From: Lachnospiraceae bacterium
GTDB taxonomy: Bacteria; Bacillota; Clostridia; Lachnospirales; Lachnospiraceae
Assembly (NCBI GenBank): GCA_017476665.1
Contig: JAFUZJ010000047.1
Span: forward strand, 1-39,332
Length of the DNA stretch: 39,332 bases
Direction of reading: 5' to 3'
The notes under the pieces were generated by a model. The model searched no databases. It saw only the letters and a program-made list of their open reading frames with translations, and was not told where the DNA came from. Below, in pieces: positions 16,223 through 22,789 of this stretch. A program made the position numbers and the translations under genes. How positions within the stretch are numbered: the stretch's first letter is position 1; each line of letters opens with the position of its first letter.

Positions 16223-16867
16223 TTACCACTCCTGAGGAACGTACTCCCAACCCTCAAAAGTATAGGTCAAAGGCCACTGAACATCGGTAAGCAGTCCGCC
16301 AGGGCCGGTCTCGGAATCAGAGTGAATCAGATATCCGTTCTCGCCGGGGCTCTTGATGGTGATCTTCAGGCTGTATGTATCTGCATTGGGCAGCTTTACA
16401 TTCGCGCCATAGTGAGGACCGTCAGAAGCAGCCATGGTCATGAAGGTACCTGCTGCTGCGCTCTTACCGTCAGAACCGATCACATCATAATCAACAGTCA
16501 GATAAGGAACCCAGTCGCCGACACCATAACCAAGGTTGTTCTCCAATGCGGAGATATCAGCCTCAAGGTGAAGATCGAAATCCTCTGCAGAAATGTTCTG
16601 GGTCTCGCTCTGCATCGGAACAGGCTGGAAATATACAGCGGAGAGGTTGATGAAACCAAGCTCCTCGTCCTCAAAAATAGGAATCTCCTCGAAACCTGCT
16701 GCATCACCAGGTGCAGCTACTGCAGCGTCTTTGGATACACTTGCCTCTACAGCAGAGCTGGAACTGGTCTGGCTGCTGGGTGCAGAAGCGTTGTTGTTAC
16801 AACCGGTAAGGCTCATAGCAGCTACAGTTGCAACAGCGAGCATAGCAGAAATTGCTCTCTTTTTCAT
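16223..16867 (-). CDS. P19/Tp34-type iron-binding lipoprotein
   Basis: A 214-residue lipoprotein with lipobox LTGC (C23), a low-complexity Ser/Ala linker to about residue 55, then the P19/Tp34 immunoglobulin-like domain. Candidate metal ligands are visible: the acidic EEIPIFEDEE stretch (60-69), H100 in DLHLEADI, M143 or M145, and H152 in GPHYGANV. The family binds iron and copper outside the membrane and delivers iron to FTR1-type permeases. The ATG at 16867 follows GGAGG. It lies 70 bases after the FTR1 gene. Codon choice in the N-terminal part is biased to preferred codons (GCA, CTC), hinting at high expression. Confidence 0.92.
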   Translation of the reverse strand: MKKRAISAMLAVATVAAMSLTGCNNNASAPSSQTSSSSAVEASVSKDAAVAAPGDAAGFEEIPIFEDEELGFINLSAVYFQPVPMQSETQNISAEDFDLHLEADISALENNLGYGVGDWVPYLTVDYDVIGSDGKSAAAGTFMTMAASDGPHYGANVKLPNADTYSLKITIKSPGENGYLIHSDSETGPGGLLTDVQWPLTYTFEGWEYVPQEW

Positions 16868-16937
16868 AATACTTTCCTCCTTAAAAATTTAATTTATATA
16901 TCTTCAAGACAGTTTTGTAAAACTCTCTTAGATACCT

Positions 16938-18533
16938 TTATTTATCAGACTGTTCTTTGTCGTCCTGTTCTTTTACAGGCTGAGCCTTCGCCAGTCCCTG
17001 CTCAACAAGCACCTGCATCACCACTTCGCGGACAACCTTGCGCAGTGCCTCGTCTGCCGCCTTCTTCTCGGCCGCTTCCTTCTCGACTCTCTCCTTTGCC
17101 CTTCTCTCCTCTGCGGCTGCATGAATCTCCCGGTTCTTCTTAGCCTGGATCACAACCAATACAATGGTGATTGCCAATAAAATCAACTGCGGAACAATGG
17201 TCTGCACGCAGGGATAAATGCCCAGCACATCCAAAAAGTCATTAGTAGGAATCCATGCAACCCACGCCGGCGAGGTCATGGTGATCAGATCCGCCTCAAT
17301 CAGTTCCTTGATACCTGCACCCAAAAAGGAGATGGACATAATGTACATCAAAATACTGGTTGCCAGGAAGAAAGGCTTAGTGGGAATCCGCAGGCTCAGG
17401 TAGTGGATCGCCAGATATACAAACGCTAACACCACAAAACCTACAATCAAACCGATCCAAACCGCATGGATGTTTTCATCACTCATAAGCGGCTGGAAGA
17501 ACAATACCACCTCGGCACCCTCACGGAATACTGCCAAAAATGCGGTGAAGCCCAGCGCAAAGAAGCTTCCCTTCGCAGAAGAGGTCTCCGCCTTATCCTT
17601 GATATAGGATACCCATGCATCCGTCTCGGACTTGGAGAACATCCAGTTGCTGACATAATACAACACACATACGGCAAGCAACGCCGTGATACCTTCTATC
17701 ATCTCCTGGGAGGCTGTATTAGCCAGCTTGATCGCTGCCAACAGCCACGCCAGACCGAAGCTCAAAACAATACCGAGCACAGAACCGATGTATACCGGAC
17801 GAAGTGTTTTCTTTCTTCTCTCTTCATCATCGCCTGCGCCTTTATGCAGGTAAGCAATGATCGCGCCTACAATCAGGATTGCCTCTAATCCTTCCCTCAG
17901 AATAATGCCGAAACAAGCAATAAATGTTGCCATTGCTGCGGAACGCTGTGCAGTCGTGCTGCCGGAACCGGAATTCCCTGAATCACTGTTGCCCGAACCG
18001 TCTGCGCTGCCCGAATCATCGGACACACCATCCAACTGATTGGCATCCGCGCGAAGCATCTCTTCCAGCAGATCAACCTGTGCCGTGAACTCCTCCAGTG
18101 TGCCGTTTTTCTTGGCAACAGACTTGCAGGCTGAAAACTGCAGCTCCATCTCTGTTTTTCTGGAGCCGGAAATATATCCCATGGCAATCCGCTCAAAACC
18201 GGTGGTCTCATAATATCCATAGTAAGCGTCACTGACCGACTTATATGCCGCCTGTGTATCACCTGCTGCATAAAGCTCCTTACCGTAATCCAGCACGGCA
18301 TCCATGGCATCTACAACCTCATTCCATGTCCATGCGTAATCCTCCGGTTTTCCTGACGCTGCCTGATATTCCTTCCACTTTGCTATGTAACCGTCCGCTG
18401 CGTTTACCTGCATCAACGGGGAGACAATCAACGCGACTGCCATCAGCGCAATCAGTAAGTGACCCTTGATCTTACCAAAATACTTTCCGTTCTGTTTTTT
18501 ATTCATGACACCCATGCTGTTTATGTCTTTCAT
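16938..18533 (-). CDS. FTR1 family iron permease with periplasmic-type N-terminal domain
   Basis: A 531-residue iron permease. After a signal sequence (about 24-46) there is an outer helical domain (47-165), a Ser/Gly-rich linker (170-193) and a seven-helix FTR1 core. The two iron-binding motifs are REGLE (213-217) and REGAE (337-341). The C-terminus is a charged coiled coil (about 455-495) that is cytoplasmic. The outer domain and linker are usual for bacterial EfeU/FTR1 relatives that work with P19. The ATG at 18533 has GAGGG twelve bases upstream; ATGs at codons 7 and 10 are alternatives and would not change the mature protein much. It takes up iron delivered by the downstream lipoprotein. 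Confidence 0.92.
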   Translation of the reverse strand: MKDINSMGVMNKKQNGKYFGKIKGHLLIALMAVALIVSPLMQVNAADGYIAKWKEYQAASGKPEDYAWTWNEVVDAMDAVLDYGKELYAAGDTQAAYKSVSDAYYGYYETTGFERIAMGYISGSRKTEMELQFSACKSVAKKNGTLEEFTAQVDLLEEMLRADANQLDGVSDDSGSADGSGNSDSGNSGSGSTTAQRSAAMATFIACFGIILREGLEAILIVGAIIAYLHKGAGDDEERRKKTLRPVYIGSVLGIVLSFGLAWLLAAIKLANTASQEMIEGITALLAVCVLYYVSNWMFSKSETDAWVSYIKDKAETSSAKGSFFALGFTAFLAVFREGAEVVLFFQPLMSDENIHAVWIGLIVGFVVLAFVYLAIHYLSLRIPTKPFFLATSILMYIMSISFLGAGIKELIEADLITMTSPAWVAWIPTNDFLDVLGIYPCVQTIVPQLILLAITIVLVVIQAKKNREIHAAAEERRAKERVEKEAAEKKAADEALRKVVREVVMQVLVEQGLAKAQPVKEQDDKEQSDK

Positions 18534-18572
18534 GTCAGTTTAACACCCTCGATTTCTATAGCACTTAGTACT

Positions 18573-19007
18573 CTACGCGTCTTCACACGCGCATGGTACA
18601 ATGACAACACTCTGTATTTTTTGGCTGTCTATGTACCCGCATTTCTTTAATCCTTCCCGGATAACCTCGTTCCAGGCATTTGCTGCCAACTCAATTTTAT
18701 AACCGTCGTCCAGTTCTACCTGGCACGCTTTCTCCACCCCGCACTCTTCTCCGCACGCAATGCGATACATATTTCTGCGATTGATCGCTCCCACATCCTC
18801 CAACGTATTGATCATGCGGTAAACTGTAGCCGCGCCGATGTTTTTATCCCGCTTAGATGCCTTGTAAAAGATTTCTTTACAGTTCGAGCAGTTTCCCTCC
18901 AGGATTATATCCAGTAACATCAGACGTTGCTTGGTTATTCTGCAGCCCCGGTCCTTCATTTTTTGTACAATGATGTCTTTCTGCATATTAATTATCATCT
19001 TTTCCAT
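18573..19007 (-). CDS. Fur-family regulator lacking histidine ligands
   Basis: A 144-residue regulator. The winged-helix DNA-binding part is recognisable (RITKQRLMLLDIILEG, then IGAATVYRMINTLEDVGAI), matching the Fur/PerR recognition helix. The C-terminal half lacks the HHHH..C-x2-C segment of Fur; the protein has no histidine at all from the chosen start, but nine cysteines (22, 40, 43, 85, 89, 95, 123, 139, 141). Metal or redox sensing must therefore use thiolates, or be absent. The start is uncertain: ATG at 19007 (AAGGGG three bases before), or ATG at 18998 or 18986. It is the first gene of the iron operon, and its own promoter carries a dyad over the -10 box, so autoregulation is likely. 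Confidence 0.85.
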   Translation of the reverse strand: MEKMIINMQKDIIVQKMKDRGCRITKQRLMLLDIILEGNCSNCKEIFYKASKRDKNIGAATVYRMINTLEDVGAINRRNMYRIACGEECGVEKACQVELDDGYKIELAANAWNEVIREGLKKCGYIDSQKIQSVVIVPCACEDA

Positions 19008-19064
19008 GTCCCCTTGTCTTAAAATGATCATTCTATGCAAGCACCTATAAGCTATGAATTTTAA

Positions 19065-19124
19065 CAGTTACTTTTCTCCAATGACAGTTAGTATAGTCTA
19101 ACTGCTATTAGAAGTCAATAACTG
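19065..19124. promoter_or_regulatory. Extended nested dyad operator at the fur/iron-operon promoter
   Basis: The core is CAGTTAG-TATAGT-CTAACTG (19085-19104). Outer half-sites CAGTTA (19065-19070) and TAACTG (19119-19124) are centred on exactly the same point (19094.5), so half-sites repeat every 20 bases on each arm. The core overlaps the -10 box at 19090-19095. The GTTAG-N6-CTAAC centre is the same as at 4108, 4172 and 4292. Confidence 0.75.
19090..19118 (-). promoter_or_regulatory. Promoter of the fur-FTR1-P19 iron operon
   Basis: On the minus strand TTGACT (19118-19113), 17-base spacer, TATACT (19095-19090): five of six matches in each box. The -10 box lies inside the palindromic core, so a bound regulator would block polymerase. 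The leader to the start at 19007 is about 75 bases. Confidence 0.78.
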
Positions 19125-19161
19125 TTTTTGATAAATTTTCTCATTTTCTGCACTATGTCCC

Positions 19162-19224
19162 ATAACAAAAACAGAGCGGCACCAAGGCTCTGCCTATCGC
19201 AGATAGCCTTGCTACCGCTCTGTT
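19162..19224 (-). terminator. Rho-independent terminator of the sigma/anti-sigma operon
   Basis: A long hairpin with ACAGAGCGG (19171-19179) paired to CCGCTCTGT (19215-19223), inner stems AAGGCT/AGCCTT and CTATC/GATAG, followed on the minus strand by TTTTTG. It lies just after the anti-sigma stop codon at 19230. Confidence 0.88.
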
Positions 19225-19229
19225 ACGGA

Positions 19230-20768
19230 TCAGTCCTCAGCTGTTATATAAAAGAACCGCAATGCCTCCGGGACACTCCTGAGATCCAAACCGTTCTCAT
19301 CCACTGCAACATCGTCAAACGACTTTGCGAACACTAGTCTGCCATCCGGCAGGGCAAAGAAATATGCGCCCTCCCATTGGAGCGGAGCCTCATACATCTG
19401 CATGATCCTCACCGCCTGCTCATCGCCCAGACTATAGGTATATACGCCTTCAGCTGACCAGAATACAAAATCTGCTTTTCCACCTCTCGCCATATTACCG
19501 AGCTTTAAAACCTGCTCCGGAATGACATGTTCTGCCACTTCTTCATACCCCGCCTGACTGTTTGGATCAAACCGGATCAATATCGTATTCTTGGGATGTG
19601 TCTTCAGATATTCTTCCAATTCCACAGGATCATATATATTAGGACGTTTTTCCAAAGTGGCAAGATACACCGCCCCATCTTTTCCGCGGCACAATTCGTG
19701 CTGATTGCTCATGCTATACTGATCCGGCAGTTGTATGTAGCGAATCTCCTGCCCCTCTCCATCCAAGATATAAATCATATCATAAACCGCCACATACAAA
19801 TTTCCGTTTTTATCTACCGCCAGATTGCCCCCCAAAAGCCACTCCGGTGCCTGCTCAAACACAAGTTTGCCGTCATGGTCCAGGTGTAACATTTTGTATT
19901 GATGAAATATATCGTCTCCCTCAAGGCTGCTCCGCCTCAAAAGCACATACAAGCCGCCGTCTGCGTCTTCCGCCATATCACTGACTCTCATTCCGTCAAA
20001 ATCATATGTGGCAAACGTTTCCGATACACTGCTTCCGATCCGCATTTTATCAATCCGGTTCGTGCCTGCGAGGTAAAAACAATCTGCTCCAAGGGATATC
20101 TCTCCCACATCCAGATCGCCCTCATAAGCGATAATCTGGTCTCCGTCCGCCACCGGCGCCTGAGGCTGCCAGTCCGGATAATCCTCTCTGTCACCGGAAG
20201 CCACCTGATCGACGACCTCATCCACACTATACTCCCACTTATGCTGCAGGTCGATCAACTCCAACAACTCCTCATCCGTCAGATCCTCCTCCGGCAGCAT
20301 ATAAGTAGATCTGGATACCAAAAGCCCAATCCCTTTACCGGTATAGTCCTCCGCCTTTTCCAGATAAGCAGCGCTTCCCTCCGGATAACGCCCTGCAGTC
20401 TCATACTCCAGCTTTAACTGCTTGTACCTCTCCCGCTCTGTTTCCCGCAAGTTCCTGTTCATCTGCATGGAATCGCCCTGTGCCCCCCAGATATAATGCT
20501 CCTCGATCTCTGTCTGATCCATCTGCGCCATGCGCTCCTTATAAGACACAAACGCACCGTACGCAGTGACACCACTCACCAGCAAAAATACAGTCGCTGC
20601 CATAGGAATCGCAAGTTTTGAAAGGGCTGTACTTTTACGAAGGACTCCCTTATCGCCCGCCTTCTGACCCTCTATCTCCTCTAACGCATTCCTCACCGAA
20701 GTGTGAAATACTTCCGGTACTTCCTCAAACTCCGGAACATGATATAATTGCTCTTTCATATTTGCCAT
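19230..20768 (-). CDS. Anti-sigma-like membrane protein with C-terminal beta-propeller region
   Basis: A 512-residue single-pass membrane protein. Residues 1-50 are cytoplasmic and charged, a helix spans about 53-73 (LAIPMAATVFLLVSGVTAYG), and the rest is outside. The outer part begins with a helical region rich in E, R and Y and continues with repeated strands of propeller type (for example DFDGMRVSDMAEDADGGLYV and LLGGNLAVDKNGNLYVAVYD). It has no zinc-finger H-x3-C-x2-C motif, so it is not a classical ZAS anti-sigma factor. The ATG at 20768 follows GGGAGAG and is nine bases after the sigma gene. The outer domain probably senses an envelope signal and the tail holds the sigma factor; both are inferred from position and topology. 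Confidence 0.75.
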   Translation of the reverse strand: MANMKEQLYHVPEFEEVPEVFHTSVRNALEEIEGQKAGDKGVLRKSTALSKLAIPMAATVFLLVSGVTAYGAFVSYKERMAQMDQTEIEEHYIWGAQGDSMQMNRNLRETERERYKQLKLEYETAGRYPEGSAAYLEKAEDYTGKGIGLLVSRSTYMLPEEDLTDEELLELIDLQHKWEYSVDEVVDQVASGDREDYPDWQPQAPVADGDQIIAYEGDLDVGEISLGADCFYLAGTNRIDKMRIGSSVSETFATYDFDGMRVSDMAEDADGGLYVLLRRSSLEGDDIFHQYKMLHLDHDGKLVFEQAPEWLLGGNLAVDKNGNLYVAVYDMIYILDGEGQEIRYIQLPDQYSMSNQHELCRGKDGAVYLATLEKRPNIYDPVELEEYLKTHPKNTILIRFDPNSQAGYEEVAEHVIPEQVLKLGNMARGGKADFVFWSAEGVYTYSLGDEQAVRIMQMYEAPLQWEGAYFFALPDGRLVFAKSFDDVAVDENGLDLRSVPEALRFFYITAED

Positions 20769-20777
20769 CTTCTCTCC

Positions 20778-21275
20778 CTATTCTTCCAAAAGTCTGCGCA
20801 GTTCCCGTCGTCCGCGCAACAGACGTTGTTTCACTGCATTCTCCGAAACCTTCAGGATATCTGCCGTCTCCTTCACTGAGTATCCCTGTATATAGTGCAG
20901 CACCACCGGCATGCGATAGTGCTCCTTCAACTGCATTAAGCTTTCATATACCTCGGAATACTCCCCCATCTGTCTGCTTTCCCCAGCCATGTCCGCTTCC
21001 CTATAAGCATTTTCATACATGGTATCCTGCGGATCATCTGGTATTTCCCGCATCTGCCTTCGCCTGATCTGATAGCATTCATTGATCAAAATTCTGGTCA
21101 GCCATGTCTTAAAAAATGCTTCATTACGCAGCGTATACAGCTTCGTGTATGCCGCCAGGATCGCACTCTGCACTGCATCCGCACAATCTGCATCATTTGA
21201 CAGGATACTTTTTGCCGTACCGTACAGTTGCTTTTCCGCGGCAAGCACCTGCTCGGTAAACGTTAACTTATCCAT
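20778..21275 (-). CDS. ECF-type RNA polymerase sigma factor
   Basis: A 165-residue sigma-70 family factor of the extracytoplasmic-function group. Region 2 is seen in AAEKQLYGTAKSILSNDADC to TWLTRILINECYQI, and region 4 in LKEHYRMPVVLHYIQGYS followed by KETADILKVSENAVKQRLLR, whose helix-turn-helix contacts the -35 box. Length is normal for the group. The ATG at 21275 follows AAAGGAGG by seven bases. It is co-transcribed with the anti-sigma-like gene, which ends at a strong terminator. A TGTCACC sequence upstream may be its own target. The controlled genes are not evident in the window. Confidence 0.92.
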   Translation of the reverse strand: MDKLTFTEQVLAAEKQLYGTAKSILSNDADCADAVQSAILAAYTKLYTLRNEAFFKTWLTRILINECYQIRRRQMREIPDDPQDTMYENAYREADMAGESRQMGEYSEVYESLMQLKEHYRMPVVLHYIQGYSVKETADILKVSENAVKQRLLRGRRELRRLLEE

Positions 21276-21303
21276 TTGGTTCCTCCTTTGTCTGTTTACT
21301 GAT

Positions 21304-21332
21304 TAGATGCAGCAAGGCATCAAGAGGTGACA
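21304..21332 (-). promoter_or_regulatory. Possible ECF-type promoter of the sigma factor operon
   Basis: On the minus strand TGTCACC (21332-21326), 15 bases, then GCATCTA (21310-21304), ahead of the sigma gene start at 21275. The arrangement resembles autoregulated ECF promoters with a conserved -35 and a weak -10. No good sigma-A pair was found nearby. Confidence 0.35.
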
Positions 21333-21350
21333 ACTTTTTTATATTATAAA

Positions 21351-21381
21351 CAAAAAACACGAAGCAGTTGTCTGCTCCGTG
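21351..21381 (-). terminator. Rho-independent terminator after the Dabb gene
   Basis: CACGAAGCAG (21358-21367), TTGT loop, CTGCTCCGTG (21372-21381): a ten-base stem with one mismatch, followed on the minus strand by TTTTTTG (21357-21351). It ends the tocopherol-cyclase-like/azlCD/Dabb operon. Confidence 0.88.
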
Positions 21382-21392
21382 CTCCTCAACTA

Positions 21393-21695
21393 TCAGATCT
21401 GATAATCCATACATACCCGACTGGCTGTGAACGGTCTGACTTTCGTATCCGCCACCTCTACATGCGCGGGGTGCACGGCATAATTCTTCAACGCTTCTTC
21501 CGTTTCAAAGGTGGAATCCAGCATCAGATCACAATTGGAGCCGGGCAGCGGATCTATGTTGACAGCAATGTCCACAAGACCTTCTATTTTTCCTTTCAGC
21601 CCTTCCAAACCTGCCTTGATCTCCTTCTTGATCTGCTCCTTTTCATCAGCAGAATAAGAATCCTTCAATGTCCAAAGTATTACATGCTTTACCAT
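21393..21695 (-). CDS. Dabb (stress-responsive alpha/beta barrel) domain protein
   Basis: A 100-residue protein consisting of one Dabb domain: MVKHVILWTLKD at the start (family pattern V-x-H-x-V-x-[FW]), a lysine-rich helix, then 'DLMLDSTFETEEALKNYAVHPAHVEV' and a final 'VRPFTASRVCMDY'. Dabb proteins form dimeric barrels; some act on small aromatic or polyketide compounds, many are uncharacterised. The ATG at 21695 follows GGGAGG. It lies 33 bases after azlD and directly before a terminator, so it is probably the last gene of that operon. Confidence 0.88.
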   Translation of the reverse strand: MVKHVILWTLKDSYSADEKEQIKKEIKAGLEGLKGKIEGLVDIAVNIDPLPGSNCDLMLDSTFETEEALKNYAVHPAHVEVADTKVRPFTASRVCMDYQI

Positions 21696-21728
21696 ATCTT
21701 TTTTCCTCCCTGTTTTATTCTCATACTA

Positions 21729-22061
21729 CTACACAAATATCAGCTGTACCATGACCATATATGCAACCGTGCCGACGACCACACTTAAAATTGTATTTCG
21801 CTTCCACAGATAAGATCCGGTCACGACGGCCAACGCTAAAATTTCCGGCAGCGCATGGGGTGCCTCCAACACAGACACATCTTTCAGGCAATATACGATC
21901 AATAGCCCCATAGCCGTATAAGGCACTACTCTTCCGAGATACATAATATAGTCCGGCACCTTTTTCCCCTGTCCAAAGATCAGAACCGGCAGGATTCTGG
22001 TTGCCAGAGTAGCCAGTCCCATGACCAGAATAATGATCATGGCGTGATTATAATCTGCCAT
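21729..22061 (-). CDS. azlD: AzlD-type branched-chain amino acid export subunit
   Basis: A 110-residue protein with four hydrophobic helices; LGRVVPYTAMGLLIVYCLKD is the region conserved in AzlD. With AzlC it forms a two-subunit exporter for branched-chain amino acids. The ATG at 22061 follows GGAGGT by seven bases and overlaps the end of azlC by 14 bases; an earlier start at 22085 lacks a ribosome site. 'TLATRILPVLIFG' near the N-terminus (A-T-R-x-[LF]-P) is a further family mark. Confidence 0.9.
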   Translation of the reverse strand: MADYNHAMIIILVMGLATLATRILPVLIFGQGKKVPDYIMYLGRVVPYTAMGLLIVYCLKDVSVLEAPHALPEILALAVVTGSYLWKRNTILSVVVGTVAYMVMVQLIFV

Positions 22062-22773
22062 CCTTCGCACCTCCGGTCTCTTCAATCTTCCCGCGCATTA
22101 CACTCAGAACCGCAATGATAATGATCATGGCCGGTATCAGGAACAGATCCCTCCCAAACAACAACCGACATGCGAGAGTAGCCGTCAATCCGAGTATCGC
22201 CGGTATATGACATTTGGAGTCAATCCATTGCTGTATAAATACTGTTGTGAACAATGCCGTCATCGCAAAATCAATTCCGGTGGAATCAAATTCCAACACC
22301 GTTCCCAATAGGCCGCCCAAAAAGGAGCCCAATACCCATGACACCTGATCAAACAGCGTGACCAGCAATCGGTATGCACTGACATTGGCCTCCGCCGGGC
22401 CGTCATCCTTACTGAGCATAGCATAGGTTTCATCGCACAGTGCATAATAGAGATACCACTTTCTCTTCCCTTCATCCCGATAGCGTCCGATCATCGATAT
22501 ACTGAAAAAAATGTGTCTCGCCGCCACCATCAGAGCCGTGATCGCAGCCATGACAACAGAGCCGGCACGCAACATCGTCACGCTGACAAACTGCACCGTT
22601 CCGCTGAATATAATGATACCGGACAGCAGTGACCAGACCGGACCATATCCATGTTCCTGCATCAAAATTCCGTATCCCGCACCCAGTATCAAAAAGGTTA
22701 CCATGATCGGGAGTGAGGTCCGCAACGCTGCTGTCACATCTTTTCCCGATATTTTAATATATTTCCGTTCCAT
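22048..22773 (-). CDS. azlC: AzlC-type branched-chain amino acid exporter
   Basis: A 241-residue membrane protein with about six or seven helices. Family marks include LPIMVTFLILGAGYGILM at the first helix, SGTVQFVSVTML, and ARHIFFSISM with YALCDETYAM. It exports branched-chain amino acids together with AzlD. The ATG at 22773 is chosen; the open frame extends much further upstream but into the preceding gene. It starts 16 bases after that gene and overlaps azlD, so the three genes are co-transcribed. Some homologues export other compounds, so the substrate is inferred from family only. Confidence 0.92.
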   Translation of the reverse strand: MERKYIKISGKDVTAALRTSLPIMVTFLILGAGYGILMQEHGYGPVWSLLSGIIIFSGTVQFVSVTMLRAGSVVMAAITALMVAARHIFFSISMIGRYRDEGKRKWYLYYALCDETYAMLSKDDGPAEANVSAYRLLVTLFDQVSWVLGSFLGGLLGTVLEFDSTGIDFAMTALFTTVFIQQWIDSKCHIPAILGLTATLACRLLFGRDLFLIPAMIIIIAVLSVMRGKIEETGGAKDGRL

Positions 22774-22789
22774 AACATTCTCTCGATTC

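Noticed and set aside
16097-17143. A 348-codon plus-strand open frame
   Set aside because: Antisense to the P19 lipoprotein and the FTR1 tail, both well supported.
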